Shown one piece after another: positions 5,979 through 13,558 of a stretch of DNA of 13,558 bases. The translations under genes were made by a program, and so were the position numbers. Source of the DNA: Fibrobacterota bacterium. Its GTDB lineage: Bacteria > Fibrobacterota > Chitinivibrionia > Chitinivibrionales > JANQEN01. How positions within the stretch are numbered: position 1 is the stretch's first letter; every line of letters begins with the position of its first letter. Location of the stretch: contig JAUXBV010000028.1 in assembly GCA_030619215.1 (NCBI GenBank), forward strand, positions 1 to 13,558, read 5' to 3'. Under the pieces are notes generated by a model, which was given only the letters and a program-made list of their open reading frames with translations, made no database searches and was not told the origin of the DNA.

Positions 5979-6667
5979 AAGGCTTGTCGGGCTGGATAAA
6001 GAATTCATTTATTGATTTTCCCGGGACGGTTTCAACCGTCCTTTTCTTTTCGGGATGCAACCTGCGGTGTCCCTACTGCCATAACTGCTCGCTTATTGTA
6101 TTTCCCGACGATATGTCTGGCTTGTCCAATAAGGTCTGGGACTTTCTTGAAAAGCGGAAAGAGGTAATTGAAGGTGTTGTTTTTTCAGGAGGAGAGCCCA
6201 CACTCCACCCAAACATAAAAGAAATAATAAAGGAAATACGTAAAATAGGTTATAAGGTTAAACTTGACACCAATGGATTACTTCCGGATATGATTGGAGA
6301 ATTTTCCCCTGATTACCTTGCTCTCGATATAAAGACAGACCCAAAGTTGTATTCACAATATTTAAAAGCACAATACAACAATATAGAAACCCGCCTTAAG
6401 AAATCACTCTCTATTGTAAAAAAAATGGGCGGTAATGCAGAGGTCAGGATAACTGTTGCACCCAGGATTGTAACCAGGGATATAATCCTTGGCTTGCGCG
6501 ACTTGATCGAAGGGGTGGGCCTTGTTTATCTGCAGCCTGCAGATTTAACCCGCGGCGTTCTTGATCAATCATTTTTTAAATCTGTGGACCCTGTCACAAA
6601 AGAAGAAGTTGCAGAGTTCCAGGAGTTGCTTGAACCTGCTGTGGGTTCATGTGTTATTCGTGAGTAA
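5963..6667 (+). CDS. nrdG: NrdD-activating radical SAM protein (NrdG2-type)
   Basis: This 234-residue radical SAM enzyme installs the glycyl radical on NrdD, cleaving S-adenosylmethionine with a [4Fe-4S] cluster. The cluster motif is CNLRCPYC (Cys32, Cys36, Cys39; CX3CX2C). GGEPT (76-80) is the usual SAM-contact motif, and KLDTNG follows at about 100. The opening 'GLSGWIKNSFIDFPGTVSTVLFFSGCN' arrangement and the length resemble the TIGR02495 (NrdG2) group rather than the shorter E. coli-type NrdG. It starts inside the last codons of nrdD (16-base overlap), with AAGGA (5949-5953) 9 bases upstream, so translation is probably coupled. No strong terminator is seen downstream, only T-rich sequence at about 6700-6720. 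Identity is strong from motif and context. Confidence 0.94.
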   Translation: MQCNLEGLSGWIKNSFIDFPGTVSTVLFFSGCNLRCPYCHNCSLIVFPDDMSGLSNKVWDFLEKRKEVIEGVVFSGGEPTLHPNIKEIIKEIRKIGYKVKLDTNGLLPDMIGEFSPDYLALDIKTDPKLYSQYLKAQYNNIETRLKKSLSIVKKMGGNAEVRITVAPRIVTRDIILGLRDLIEGVGLVYLQPADLTRGVLDQSFFKSVDPVTKEEVAEFQELLEPAVGSCVIRE

Positions 6668-6783
6668 TAAATAGTATAATTATTACTGTATTTACCATTT
6701 TTTTTAAAAGTCTTTTTGTAAGAAATGCGAATAATAAACACGAGTATCTTCAATTAAATTAATCGCGTTCTCTAATTGACAAT

Positions 6784-7629
6784 CTAAGGTATTTTCTCCA
6801 ACTTCTTCCGCTTCTTCTCAAAAGTGCAGTACTGTTTTAGCCCCATGATTTTCAGCAGGTGTGCCAACTCTTTAAATGATTTCCCGACATATTGAGGTTT
6901 ATGTGCATCTGAACCGACGGTAATGGGAACATTATACTTTTTAATATTTCGCAGCAGGATTTCAAAGGGGTCTCCGCCGATAACGGTATATATCTGGGAC
7001 CATAAATAACCGTTGGAATTGATTTCAATAGCCACATTGTTTGAAGAAGCAGTTTCAACAATGTCTTCAATCAATTGAAAGATCGCCAGAGATTTCTTGG
7101 CAGGCCACTTGGCATAGCGCCATATAAAATCAATATGGGCCAGAGAATTAAAAATACCGGCTGATACAACTGCTTTTGCTGCTTTGAAGTATTCGCTAAA
7201 AATCGGCCACATATCCTTTTCCGTATAATTGGCGATGTGTTTCCATCCGAATTTTGGGAGGCAGTGTATGGAGCCTAAGAGGAAATCAAAAGGGTATTTT
7301 TCAATTAAAGGCATTATCATATCTTCGGCACCTTCAATGTAATCAATCTCGAGTCCGGATTTTATTTCAATCCGGTCTTTATACGTAGTTTTAACATCTT
7401 CCAGTTCCAGATAGTAGCGGGCAAGGTTCTGCTTGTTCATTCCCCAATCCCAGTAACGTTTTTTCTGGGATGGTGTGAGGTAATATCGGCCCAGGTGATC
7501 GGTAAAGCATATTTTTTTCATACCCAGCTGTATGGCCTTTTCAGCATAGTCGATTATCTTCCCGTGCGCGTGGCCGCAATAGGGAGTGTGAATATGAAAA
7601 TCAGATAAAATATAGCTCTCTTTTGTCAT
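6784..7629 (-). CDS. PHP-family histidinol-phosphatase-like phosphatase
   Basis: This 281-residue protein has the full set of PHP-fold metal ligands: HIH (12-14) and His20 in DFHIHTPYCGHA, DH (44-45), Glu94 (GLEIDY), His122 (GSIH), His165 (LAHIDFIW), Glu202 and DAH (241-243, in VGSDAH). This pattern and length fit the HisK/HisJ-type histidinol-phosphatase family (TIGR01856), which removes the phosphate from L-histidinol phosphate in histidine synthesis using a trinuclear metal centre in the cytoplasm. A few members act on other phosphoesters, so the substrate is not certain. The ATG lies 3 bases after the purB stop codon (7633-7635), without a strong ribosome site, so it is probably translationally coupled to purB. 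No other his gene is visible. The gene runs to a TAA at 6784-6786. Confidence 0.85.
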   Translation of the reverse strand: MTKESYILSDFHIHTPYCGHAHGKIIDYAEKAIQLGMKKICFTDHLGRYYLTPSQKKRYWDWGMNKQNLARYYLELEDVKTTYKDRIEIKSGLEIDYIEGAEDMIMPLIEKYPFDFLLGSIHCLPKFGWKHIANYTEKDMWPIFSEYFKAAKAVVSAGIFNSLAHIDFIWRYAKWPAKKSLAIFQLIEDIVETASSNNVAIEINSNGYLWSQIYTVIGGDPFEILLRNIKKYNVPITVGSDAHKPQYVGKSFKELAHLLKIMGLKQYCTFEKKRKKLEKIP

Positions 7630-7632
7630 ACA

Positions 7633-9078
7633 TTATACACCCGGATCAATTTTTTCAACAGGCCCGTATTTTTTCCCGCTTTTAATAAGAGGATCTATAT
7701 ACTCCCCTATGAATTCAACCGTCTGCCGGGAAGATCTGCCGGTGAAATTCGATGCGTTAAGTAATTTATCAAGATCATCCTTATTCAGGCTTATTGTTTT
7801 ATCAGCGGCGATTCTTTCAAGAAGGTCGTTGGGAAGCCCCTTCTCCTTAACCTGTCTGGACGCTTCCATTGAGTGAACCCGTATCTTTTCGTGGAGGCTT
7901 TGCCGGTCGCCGCCTTTTTTAACCTCTTCCATGATTATATTCTCTGTTGCCATAAAGGGTAGTTCGCTTTGTAAATGCTGCTCAATAACTTTCGGGTACA
8001 CCACCAACCCATCGCATATATTAAGTGCCAGGATAAGTGCCGCATCAGCGGCAAGGAATGCTTCCGGGATAGACAGCCTCTTATTTGCAGAGTCGTCCAG
8101 CGTCCTCTCGAACCATTGCTCCGCGGCTGTCATTGCCGGTGATATGCTGAGGGAAATGATATAGCGGCAGAGAGCTGTGAGCCGTTCGGAGCGCATGGGA
8201 TTTCGTTTATAAGCCATTGCAGAAGAGCCAACCTGATTCTTTCCAAAGGGCTCCTCAATTTCCTTAAGGTGCTGAAGAAGGCGGATGTCATTTGCAAACT
8301 TATGAAGGGTTTGAGCCAAACCGGAAAGGGTAGCGGCTATTTGTGCATCTATTTTTCTTGAATAAGTCTGCCCTGTGACTGGCAGGGATTTTTCAAAACC
8401 CATTTTTTCAGCCACCATACTATCCAGTTTTTTTACTTTTTCGTGATCGTTATTGAAAAGATTAAGGAAGCTAGCCTGGGTACCTGTTGTACCCTTTACA
8501 CCACGGAACTGCAGGTTAGAAGCAAATTGTGAGAGTGCTTCAAAATCCATGGATAGGTCAAACAACCATAAGCATGCCCGTTTCCCCACTGTTGTACATT
8601 GAGCGGGTTGAAAATGGGTAAAGCCCAATGTCGCCAGGTCCTTATATGTGAAAGCGAACTTTTTCAAGGTTTCCAAAAGGGGTGTCAAACGCCTGAGCAG
8701 AAGAAGGGCTGCTTCGCGCATCTGGATAAGATCCGTATTATCGGTCACAAATGCGCTGGTTGCACCAAGATGAATAATTGGTTTTGCCCTGGGGCACGCT
8801 GCGCCGAAAGCATGAACGTGAGACATGACATCGTGACGGGTTTTTGCTTCTATCGAGCGCACCATTTCATAATCAATGTTGTCAATATGCTGTTTCATCT
8901 CCTCTATCTGCGCCGAAGTTACGGGAAGGCCGAGTTCCATCTCACTTTCGGCAAGTGCTATCCACAGCTTGCGCCATGTTGTAAATTTACAATCCGGTGA
9001 GAAAAAAAACGACATTTCCCGGCTTGCATATCTTTCAATTAACGGGTTGACATATGACTTTGTTAAGTTGTTTTCCAT
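7633..9078 (-). CDS. purB: Adenylosuccinate lyase, long ADSL-type
   Basis: PurB cleaves SAICAR to AICAR plus fumarate in purine synthesis, and adenylosuccinate to AMP plus fumarate. The 481 residues show the superfamily motifs in order: RHDVMSHVHAFG (81-92), IHLGATSAFVTDNTD (102-116), GFTHFQPAQ (152-160; general acid His155), GVKGTTGTQASF (193-204) and the mobile catalytic loop GSSAMAYKRNPMRSE (284-298; catalytic Ser in the SS pair), then AEQWFERTLDDSANKRLS (about 320-337). The sequence and length belong to the long ADSL type, also found in animals and clostridia, rather than the shorter E. coli- or Bacillus-type enzyme. A GCAGGG lies 4 bases before the ATG. The upstream 251-base region is shared with the divergent TPR gene; I see no purine riboswitch. 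It heads a two-gene unit with the phosphatase. Confidence 0.96.
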   Translation of the reverse strand: MENNLTKSYVNPLIERYASREMSFFFSPDCKFTTWRKLWIALAESEMELGLPVTSAQIEEMKQHIDNIDYEMVRSIEAKTRHDVMSHVHAFGAACPRAKPIIHLGATSAFVTDNTDLIQMREAALLLLRRLTPLLETLKKFAFTYKDLATLGFTHFQPAQCTTVGKRACLWLFDLSMDFEALSQFASNLQFRGVKGTTGTQASFLNLFNNDHEKVKKLDSMVAEKMGFEKSLPVTGQTYSRKIDAQIAATLSGLAQTLHKFANDIRLLQHLKEIEEPFGKNQVGSSAMAYKRNPMRSERLTALCRYIISLSISPAMTAAEQWFERTLDDSANKRLSIPEAFLAADAALILALNICDGLVVYPKVIEQHLQSELPFMATENIIMEEVKKGGDRQSLHEKIRVHSMEASRQVKEKGLPNDLLERIAADKTISLNKDDLDKLLNASNFTGRSSRQTVEFIGEYIDPLIKSGKKYGPVEKIDPGV

Positions 9079-9265
9079 ACGGCCCTGCTTTTTAAAAAAT
9101 TCTTCAATAAAGAAATGAAAATATAAAGTTTTTGGCCCTACACAATTTTACCAAAATAGTTAAAATAGTTCATTAATTTTATTCCAAGATGAAAAAGCAG
9201 AAAAAATAGAATAATTGTTGATATAAGTTGCTCTACTTTCTATTTTATATGATTGCTGTTTAATA

Positions 9266-9294
9266 TTGGGTCGTAATACAGTATATTTTATACA
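9266..9294 (+). promoter_or_regulatory. Candidate promoter for the TPR gene
   Basis: TTGGGT (9266-9271) and TATACA (9289-9294) are 17 bases apart, about 35 bases before the TPR start codon. The match is fair only. The ribosome site AGGGGG (9320-9325) lies 4 bases before the ATG. Confidence 0.3.
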
Positions 9295-9329
9295 ATCCGT
9301 TAATTGTCACACTTTTTTTAGGGGGCATC

Positions 9330-10511
9330 ATGTTTAGAAAGAAAAAAATTTTCTCTGTAATTGTCATTATTAGTATGTTGTTCTTGGTCGAGAGTATTCC
9401 TGCACAATCCACAGAAAGTCTCATGAGCACAGGAAACAGCCTTCTGGCGAACGGGGCCTTTGATCAGGCTATCACAAAATTCCGTAAAGTCATTTCACGC
9501 AACCCCGGTAATTTTGAGGCACAGTTTAACCTGGCCATTGCTTATCTCAATTCAGAGCGTCTTTCCAATGCCATAACGGAATTTCGGAAAGCGGTAAACA
9601 TCAATCCTCGTAGTGCGGAAGCGTGGTCCAATCTCGCTTTTGCCTATGAGCAGCTTGGGAAGCCCGGTAAAGCGCTTGATGCGCTATATAGAGCTGTTCA
9701 GAGTGATCCAAATAATATTATCGCCCGTATAAACCTTGCTGCGGTCTACGCTCAAAAGAACCGTTATGATCAGGCAATAGCTCAGTATAAGCAGGTCATT
9801 CAAATCGACGGCACCAACCTCGATGCACATGTAAACCTTGGAAAATGCCTTATTTCAAAAAACAGGCTTAAGGATGCAGAACATTATCTGAAAGCTGCAA
9901 TTGCCATTAACCCTAATGATGCGGAAGCATACTGGGAGCTTGGTAATGTTAAGAGCGGAAAAGATAATCAGGCTGCTCTGAAGAACTATCGAAAAGCAGT
10001 AACACTGAAGCCTAATTCTCAGGTATACTACAAGAATCTTGGTTTGCTTCTTGAAGAACTGTGGAAAAAGAATAAGGATGAAAGTAAAAAACAGGAAGCT
10101 CTTGAAGTGTGGAATAATTCGCTTGTCTATCTTGATGATGCATTGGAGAAAGAAAAAGTACACTATCGGATTGAAATGATTGAGAAAGGAGAAGCCCCTT
10201 CCGGTAAAGCCACAACTGAAGAGCTCTTTGGAAAAACAGGAACCAGCAAGGATGAACTTGAAGCATTGCGAAGCGAAGTAAGAACAGAGGATGAGGAACC
10301 AACCAGCACGCAGCGAATAAGTGTAGAGAGTTATGATGTTGGAAGTGACTTAAGTACCGTTAGCGAAGAGGGTGGAAGCAGTGCTTTTGATTTCGATATG
10401 AAGAAAGCTGTTGAGAAAAAGAAAGAACAAAAAGCACTTGAAAAGGGACCTGCGGTTGAGGAAGTTAAAGAGGAAAAGAAAGAGGAAAAGAAGGAGGAAA
10501 AGGAAGAATAA
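9330..10511 (+). CDS. Exported tetratricopeptide-repeat protein with Glu/Lys-rich tail
   Basis: This 393-residue protein begins with a basic stretch and hydrophobic core (MFRKKKIFSVIVIISMLFLV) ending in IPAQ near 26, a typical signal peptide, so export is expected. Residues about 30-235 form six or seven tetratricopeptide repeats of 34 residues (for example 64-97, 98-131, 132-165, 166-199), with the usual pattern 'A...LG..Y...G..D.AI..Y..A...P.N'. Such repeats are protein-binding scaffolds. A linker (240-350) is rich in Glu, Ser and Thr, and the tail (360-393) is almost only Glu and Lys, coded by 12-base EEKK repeats. No catalytic motif is visible. It is transcribed divergently from purB and ends at the intrinsic terminator at 10540. 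TPR identity is certain; partner and role are unknown. Confidence 0.9.
   Translation: MFRKKKIFSVIVIISMLFLVESIPAQSTESLMSTGNSLLANGAFDQAITKFRKVISRNPGNFEAQFNLAIAYLNSERLSNAITEFRKAVNINPRSAEAWSNLAFAYEQLGKPGKALDALYRAVQSDPNNIIARINLAAVYAQKNRYDQAIAQYKQVIQIDGTNLDAHVNLGKCLISKNRLKDAEHYLKAAIAINPNDAEAYWELGNVKSGKDNQAALKNYRKAVTLKPNSQVYYKNLGLLLEELWKKNKDESKKQEALEVWNNSLVYLDDALEKEKVHYRIEMIEKGEAPSGKATTEELFGKTGTSKDELEALRSEVRTEDEEPTSTQRISVESYDVGSDLSTVSEEGGSSAFDFDMKKAVEKKKEQKALEKGPAVEEVKEEKKEEKKEEKEE
10467..10508 (+). repeat. 42-base pure purine tract with 12-base tandem repeats
   Basis: The plus strand holds only A and G from 10467 to 10508, as near-identical 12-base units (GAGGAAAAGAAA type) coding Glu-Glu-Lys-Lys at the end of the TPR protein. 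The tract is prone to slippage and could form a triplex. Confidence 0.85.
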
Positions 10512-10539
10512 CTGTTTTTATATACATTTGAAAAGATTT

Positions 10540-10577
10540 AAAGCGGATAGCTCCAGGATGGCAGTCCGCTTTTTTTA
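10540..10577 (+). terminator. Intrinsic terminator of the TPR gene
   Basis: AAAGCGGA (10540-10547) pairs perfectly with TCCGCTTT (10565-10572), followed by a T run. The 17-base loop can add an inner CCA/TGG pairing. It starts 29 bases after the TPR stop codon. Confidence 0.8.
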
Positions 10578-10626
10578 TAAATCAGAATTAATAATACATT
10601 TCACGACTTATATAAATACTTGTAAT

Positions 10627-11529
10627 ATGTCTTATCACTACGTGACCTATCGCTCATACCTGAAAGAGCGTTTCGGTAAACCGGTTTTGAAAATACCAGT
10701 TAATGGTGGGTTTTCCTGCCCCAACCGTGATGGTACGAAAAGCAACTCCGGTTGTACCTTTTGTGATAACCGCTCCTTCAGTCCGGTTGCATTGGTCTCT
10801 TCTTCTGTTATTACTCAACTAACTGCCTCGATTCAGCGGGCTTCTTCCAGGTATGAGCTTTTTATTGCATACCTCCAGCCTTTTTCAAACACCTACGGCA
10901 CTGTTGAGAAATTGAAATCAATATATGAACCGGTCATTGCCGTTCCCGGTGTTATCGGCCTTGCCGTGGGTAGTAGACCCGATTGTTTATCATCAGGTAT
11001 TTATGAGTATCTTGCAGATATTAATAACCGGACATATCTCAATATTGAGCTGGGTCTGCAGAGTGCTTCTGATAAAACGCTTGCATATAATAACCGGGGC
11101 CATACCTTTTCAGATTTTAAAGCTGCGGTTCAGGAGCTTGCGGACAGAGAGATTGAAACGGTTGCTCATGTAATGATTGGTTTACCGGGAGATACAGCGG
11201 AATCAATGCTTGATACTGCGCGGGAGCTTGCAAAGCTTCCTGTAAGCGGGGTTAAGATACATCAGCTTATGATTATTCGCGGGACCAGGATAGAAGAGTG
11301 GTACAATAATGGAGAGATCAAACCATTGGAGCTTGAGAAGTACGCAGAGCTGGTCAGTGATTTTATCAGCCTGTTAAGGCCGGATCAACATATCCACAGG
11401 ATAATGGCGGACTCAAAACCTGAGCATGGTTTGATTGCGCCGCAGTGGAGTGCTGAGAAGATGAAGTCTATTGCATTCATACAAAACTATATGGATGAGA
11501 ATAATGTTATTCAGGGTAAGTATGAATAA
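10627..11529 (+). CDS. YhcC/TIGR01212-type radical SAM protein
   Basis: This 300-residue protein matches the YhcC (TIGR01212) radical SAM family, whose members are about 300 residues and whose reaction is not established. The cluster cysteines are Cys31, Cys43 and Cys46 in CPNRDGT...SGCTFC, the widely spaced CX11CX2C form typical of this family. Downstream are IELGLQSASDKTL (140-152), NNRGHTFSDF (155-164), HVMIGLPGDT (181-190) and GVKIHQLMIIRGT (208-220), all family landmarks. The ATG at 10627 is chosen because the family N-terminus begins there (MSYHYVTYRSYLKERFG); an upstream in-frame extension to 10411 would be only a frameshifted reading of the TPR tail. No good ribosome site precedes it, and the terminator lies about 50 bases upstream, so it probably has its own promoter. 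It ends at the bidirectional terminator. Confidence 0.92.
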   Translation: MSYHYVTYRSYLKERFGKPVLKIPVNGGFSCPNRDGTKSNSGCTFCDNRSFSPVALVSSSVITQLTASIQRASSRYELFIAYLQPFSNTYGTVEKLKSIYEPVIAVPGVIGLAVGSRPDCLSSGIYEYLADINNRTYLNIELGLQSASDKTLAYNNRGHTFSDFKAAVQELADREIETVAHVMIGLPGDTAESMLDTARELAKLPVSGVKIHQLMIIRGTRIEEWYNNGEIKPLELEKYAELVSDFISLLRPDQHIHRIMADSKPEHGLIAPQWSAEKMKSIAFIQNYMDENNVIQGKYE

Positions 11530-11539
11530 TATTTATTTA

Positions 11540-11577
11540 TACAATAAAGCCCGATAAAAATAACGGGCTTTATTGTA
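11540..11577. terminator. Perfect 14-bp bidirectional terminator
   Basis: TACAATAAAGCCCG (11540-11553) and CGGGCTTTATTGTA (11564-11577) are perfect inverted repeats around a 10-base A-rich loop. It lies between the stop codons of two converging genes, 10 bases after the radical SAM gene and 28 bases beyond the PFOR gene, and each arm supplies U-rich sequence on the outgoing transcript. Confidence 0.88.
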
Positions 11578-11604
11578 ACTATAAAACCAATATTTCAGTA
11601 AGTA

Positions 11605-13558
11605 TTATTCAACTCCTGCCAATTTCTTAAGCATCTGAAATTTTGCGGTAACATTTTTCTGCGCATCAGCAAGAAGCTTTTGGGACACTTCAGGCTGCAG
11701 TCTGTTGAGCACACTATAGCGGTTTTCCTTAAGAGCATACTCTGCAAGTGACATTGTCGGATCCTTGCTGTCTATAGTAAGCGGGTTCTTATCCTGAAGA
11801 ACCAGGTCGGGATTATAGCGATACAGCGGCCAGTGACCCGAAGCAACAGCATTCTTCTGCTCGTCATATCCTTTTGTCATATTGATACCGTGGGCGATAC
11901 AGTGGCTATAGCATAACATGAGGGAAGGGCCGTCATAGGCATCCGCCTCTATAAAGGCTTTTACCGCCTGATTTGGGTTTGCTCCCATAGCAACCTTACC
12001 GACATAGATATATCCATAGGTCATGGCAAGCATTCCCATATCCTTTTTAAATGTCGACTTTCCTCCGGCTGCAAATTTTGCAACCGCTCCCATGGGTGTT
12101 GCTTTTGACGATTGACCGCCGGTGTTTGAGTATACTTCAGTGTCAAGCACCAGTATATTGACATTTTTACCGCTTGCAAGGATATGGTCAACACCGCCGT
12201 ATCCTATATCGTATGCCCAGCCGTCACCGCCGAAAGCCCATACGGATTTCTTTGCCAGATAATCAATTACCGGAAAGAGCTCTTTACAGGCAGGGTCAGA
12301 GGACTTCCCCAGTTCCGGCTTTACGGCGTCGATACGTTTCAACTGTTCCTGAATGCCTTCCCTTGTTGACTGGTCAGCATTAAGTATCTCGCCGAGCCTG
12401 TTTTTAATACCTTCGCCAATTGCACCGTCTTCAATAATTTTTGTTGCAAACCGAGTTGCAATATCATTGAATTTATCTACGGTCAAGCGCATGCCGAAAG
12501 CTATTTCTGCAGGATCTTCAAACAGGGAGTTGTTCCATGCAGGTCCTCTGCCGTCGGAGCGGATGCAGTAAGGGGTCGTGGGAAGATTGCCGCCGTAGAT
12601 CGATGAACAGCCGGTTGCATTTGAAATTAATGCACGGTCGCCGAAGAGCTGGGACACAAGCTTAACATAGGCAGTCTCGCCGCATCCCGGACAGGCTCCG
12701 CTGAATTCAAAGAGCGGTTTGATAAACTGGCTTCCTTTGACCGACGCGACATTGTACTTTTCGGGGTCGGTCTCGGGTAGGCTGAGGAAGAATTCCCAGT
12801 TCTTTACTTCCTGATCACGCAATGGTAATTGATGCTGCATAACAATAGCGCCTTTATCCTTTGCCGGGCAGTTATAAACACAGGCGCCGCATCCGACACA
12901 GTCTTCCGGCGCAACCTGCAGCGTATACTTTAAACCTGCGAGTTCTTTTCCTTTTGCATCGGTTGATTTGAATGTCTCAGGTGCATTTTCAAGATATTTT
13001 TCTTCATACGCCTTTGGCCGGATAACGCCGTGAGGGCACAGGATGGAGCAGCGTCCACACTGGATACAGGCCTCCGGGTCCCATACGGGGATTTCAACCG
13101 CAACATTTCTCTTTTCATACTGTGTCGTTGCTGTAGGCCAGACTCCGTCTGCGGGCATCTGCGATGTTTTTATCGTATGCCCTTCCTGTTTAAGAAGTGT
13201 CGCTGTTACATCCTTTACAAATTCGGGAGCGCTGTCAGGAACCGGTGTTATCTCTTTTATTTCATTGGTGACCTTTTGCGGATAATCAACTTTTTCGATA
13301 TTTTTCAGAGCCTCATCCACAGCGCTGAAATTCATTTCAACTACTTTTTCTCCTTTTGATCCGTATGTTTTTTTGATGGCATCCTTAATAGAGTTAGTAG
13401 CAGATGCCTCATCCATTATCTGCGATATTCTGAAAAAAGCCGTCTGCATTATCACATTGATTCGAGAACCGAGGCCGAGTTTCGCAGCAATGTCTATTGC
13501 ATTGATAACATAGAAATTAATCTTCTTGTCAATTATCTGTTTTTGTACCATTCCCGGC
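11605..13558 (-). CDS. nifJ: Pyruvate:ferredoxin oxidoreductase, C-terminal part (partial)
   Basis: PFOR converts pyruvate and CoA to acetyl-CoA and CO2 and reduces ferredoxin, a key step of anaerobic metabolism. The frame is open to the right edge (two further codons, Pro-Gly, before an internal Met at 13549-13551), so that Met is not the true start; homologues are about 1,170 residues and roughly 500 N-terminal residues lie outside. Counting from that Met: the end of the gamma-like region (INFYVINAIDIAAKLGLG, 11-28), a ferredoxin domain with CIQCGRC...CP (162-173) and CVGCGACVYNCP (218-229) for two [4Fe-4S] clusters, then the TPP domain with ACPGCGE (286-292) for the third cluster, GDGWAYDIGYGG, LDTEVYSNTGGQSSKA and FAAGGK. 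The C-terminal domain runs to a TAA at 11605-11607. The sequence shown has no defect. It converges on the radical SAM gene. Confidence 0.95.
   Translation of the reverse strand, partial: PGMVQKQIIDKKINFYVINAIDIAAKLGLGSRINVIMQTAFFRISQIMDEASATNSIKDAIKKTYGSKGEKVVEMNFSAVDEALKNIEKVDYPQKVTNEIKEITPVPDSAPEFVKDVTATLLKQEGHTIKTSQMPADGVWPTATTQYEKRNVAVEIPVWDPEACIQCGRCSILCPHGVIRPKAYEEKYLENAPETFKSTDAKGKELAGLKYTLQVAPEDCVGCGACVYNCPAKDKGAIVMQHQLPLRDQEVKNWEFFLSLPETDPEKYNVASVKGSQFIKPLFEFSGACPGCGETAYVKLVSQLFGDRALISNATGCSSIYGGNLPTTPYCIRSDGRGPAWNNSLFEDPAEIAFGMRLTVDKFNDIATRFATKIIEDGAIGEGIKNRLGEILNADQSTREGIQEQLKRIDAVKPELGKSSDPACKELFPVIDYLAKKSVWAFGGDGWAYDIGYGGVDHILASGKNVNILVLDTEVYSNTGGQSSKATPMGAVAKFAAGGKSTFKKDMGMLAMTYGYIYVGKVAMGANPNQAVKAFIEADAYDGPSLMLCYSHCIAHGINMTKGYDEQKNAVASGHWPLYRYNPDLVLQDKNPLTIDSKDPTMSLAEYALKENRYSVLNRLQPEVSQKLLADAQKNVTAKFQMLKKLAGVE

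Noticed and set aside
6750..6779. A 7-bp inverted repeat TCAATTA/TAATTGA after the phosphatase gene
   Set aside because: The stem is all A/T except one pair, has a 16-base loop and no T run in the right place, so it is not a convincing terminator.
9153..9170. A tandem repeat of AAAATAGTT in the purB-TPR divergent region
   Set aside because: Two AT-rich 9-base copies are likely by chance in such sequence and match no known operator.
10411..10626. An N-terminal extension of the radical SAM gene of 72 residues, rich in Arg and Lys
   Set aside because: It is the +1 frame reading of the Glu/Lys-rich TPR tail, passes through the terminator, and is absent from the family, which starts at the ATG at 10627.
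13549..13551. The ATG at the right end as a true PFOR start, giving a short 648-residue enzyme
   Set aside because: The frame stays open to the edge and the sequence starts in the middle of the full-length family, so this Met is internal.
1..13558. Signs of a mobile or defence system (transposase, integrase, CRISPR, toxin-antitoxin, restriction)
   Set aside because: No such domain, long terminal repeat or spaced repeat array was seen; all major genes are metabolic or signalling.

Overview
The window looks like ordinary chromosome of an anaerobic, probably Gram-negative bacterium of moderate GC. The anaerobic reading rests on a class III (oxygen-sensitive, glycyl-radical) ribonucleotide reductase with its radical-SAM activase, and on pyruvate:ferredoxin oxidoreductase at the right edge. 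The Gram-negative reading is weaker: a signal-peptide TPR protein, a pilin-like small membrane protein and membrane-anchored PilZ signalling. I cannot name the phylum from sequence alone. I see no rRNA, tRNA, CRISPR array, insertion sequence, prophage or known defence system.

Layout. 1-1110 (minus strand): a small protein related to the module found at the N-terminus of HD-GYP-type proteins, followed in the same reading frame, after a TAG and three codons, by an HDOD-domain protein that runs off the left edge. 1280-3474 (plus): a membrane-anchored PilZ (c-di-GMP receptor) protein, then rlmH (23S rRNA methyltransferase) behind an intergenic heptanucleotide repeat, then a small single-pass membrane protein of unknown function with a pilin-like layout. 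3475-3827: a 353-base non-coding leader with a candidate promoter and a 7-bp inverted repeat. 3828-6667 (plus): nrdD-nrdG, overlapping by 16 bases. 6784-9078 (minus): purB and a PHP-family histidinol-phosphatase-like gene, 3 bases apart. 9330-10508 (plus): a secreted or periplasmic TPR protein with an acidic/basic low-complexity tail, closed by a good intrinsic terminator. 10627-11529 (plus): a YhcC/TIGR01212-type radical SAM protein, ending at a perfect 14-bp hairpin that can serve both strands. 11605-13558 (minus): the C-terminal part of pyruvate:ferredoxin oxidoreductase, cut by the right edge.

How the genes fit together. NrdD and NrdG make deoxyribonucleotides without oxygen, and PFOR supplies acetyl-CoA and reduced ferredoxin in such a lifestyle. 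PurB and the histidinol phosphatase sit on two pathways that both release AICAR (purine and histidine synthesis), which gives the pair a metabolic rationale. The left end holds signalling-type proteins (HDOD, HD-GYP-like module, PilZ) transcribed away from each other, suggesting a small c-di-GMP-related regulatory locus.

I found no convincing new multi-gene system. The points most worth checking are the same-frame split of the HDOD gene, the membrane PilZ protein and its divergent partners, the pilin-like orphan, the changed SAM-binding motif in RlmH, and the repeats and leader elements between genes.
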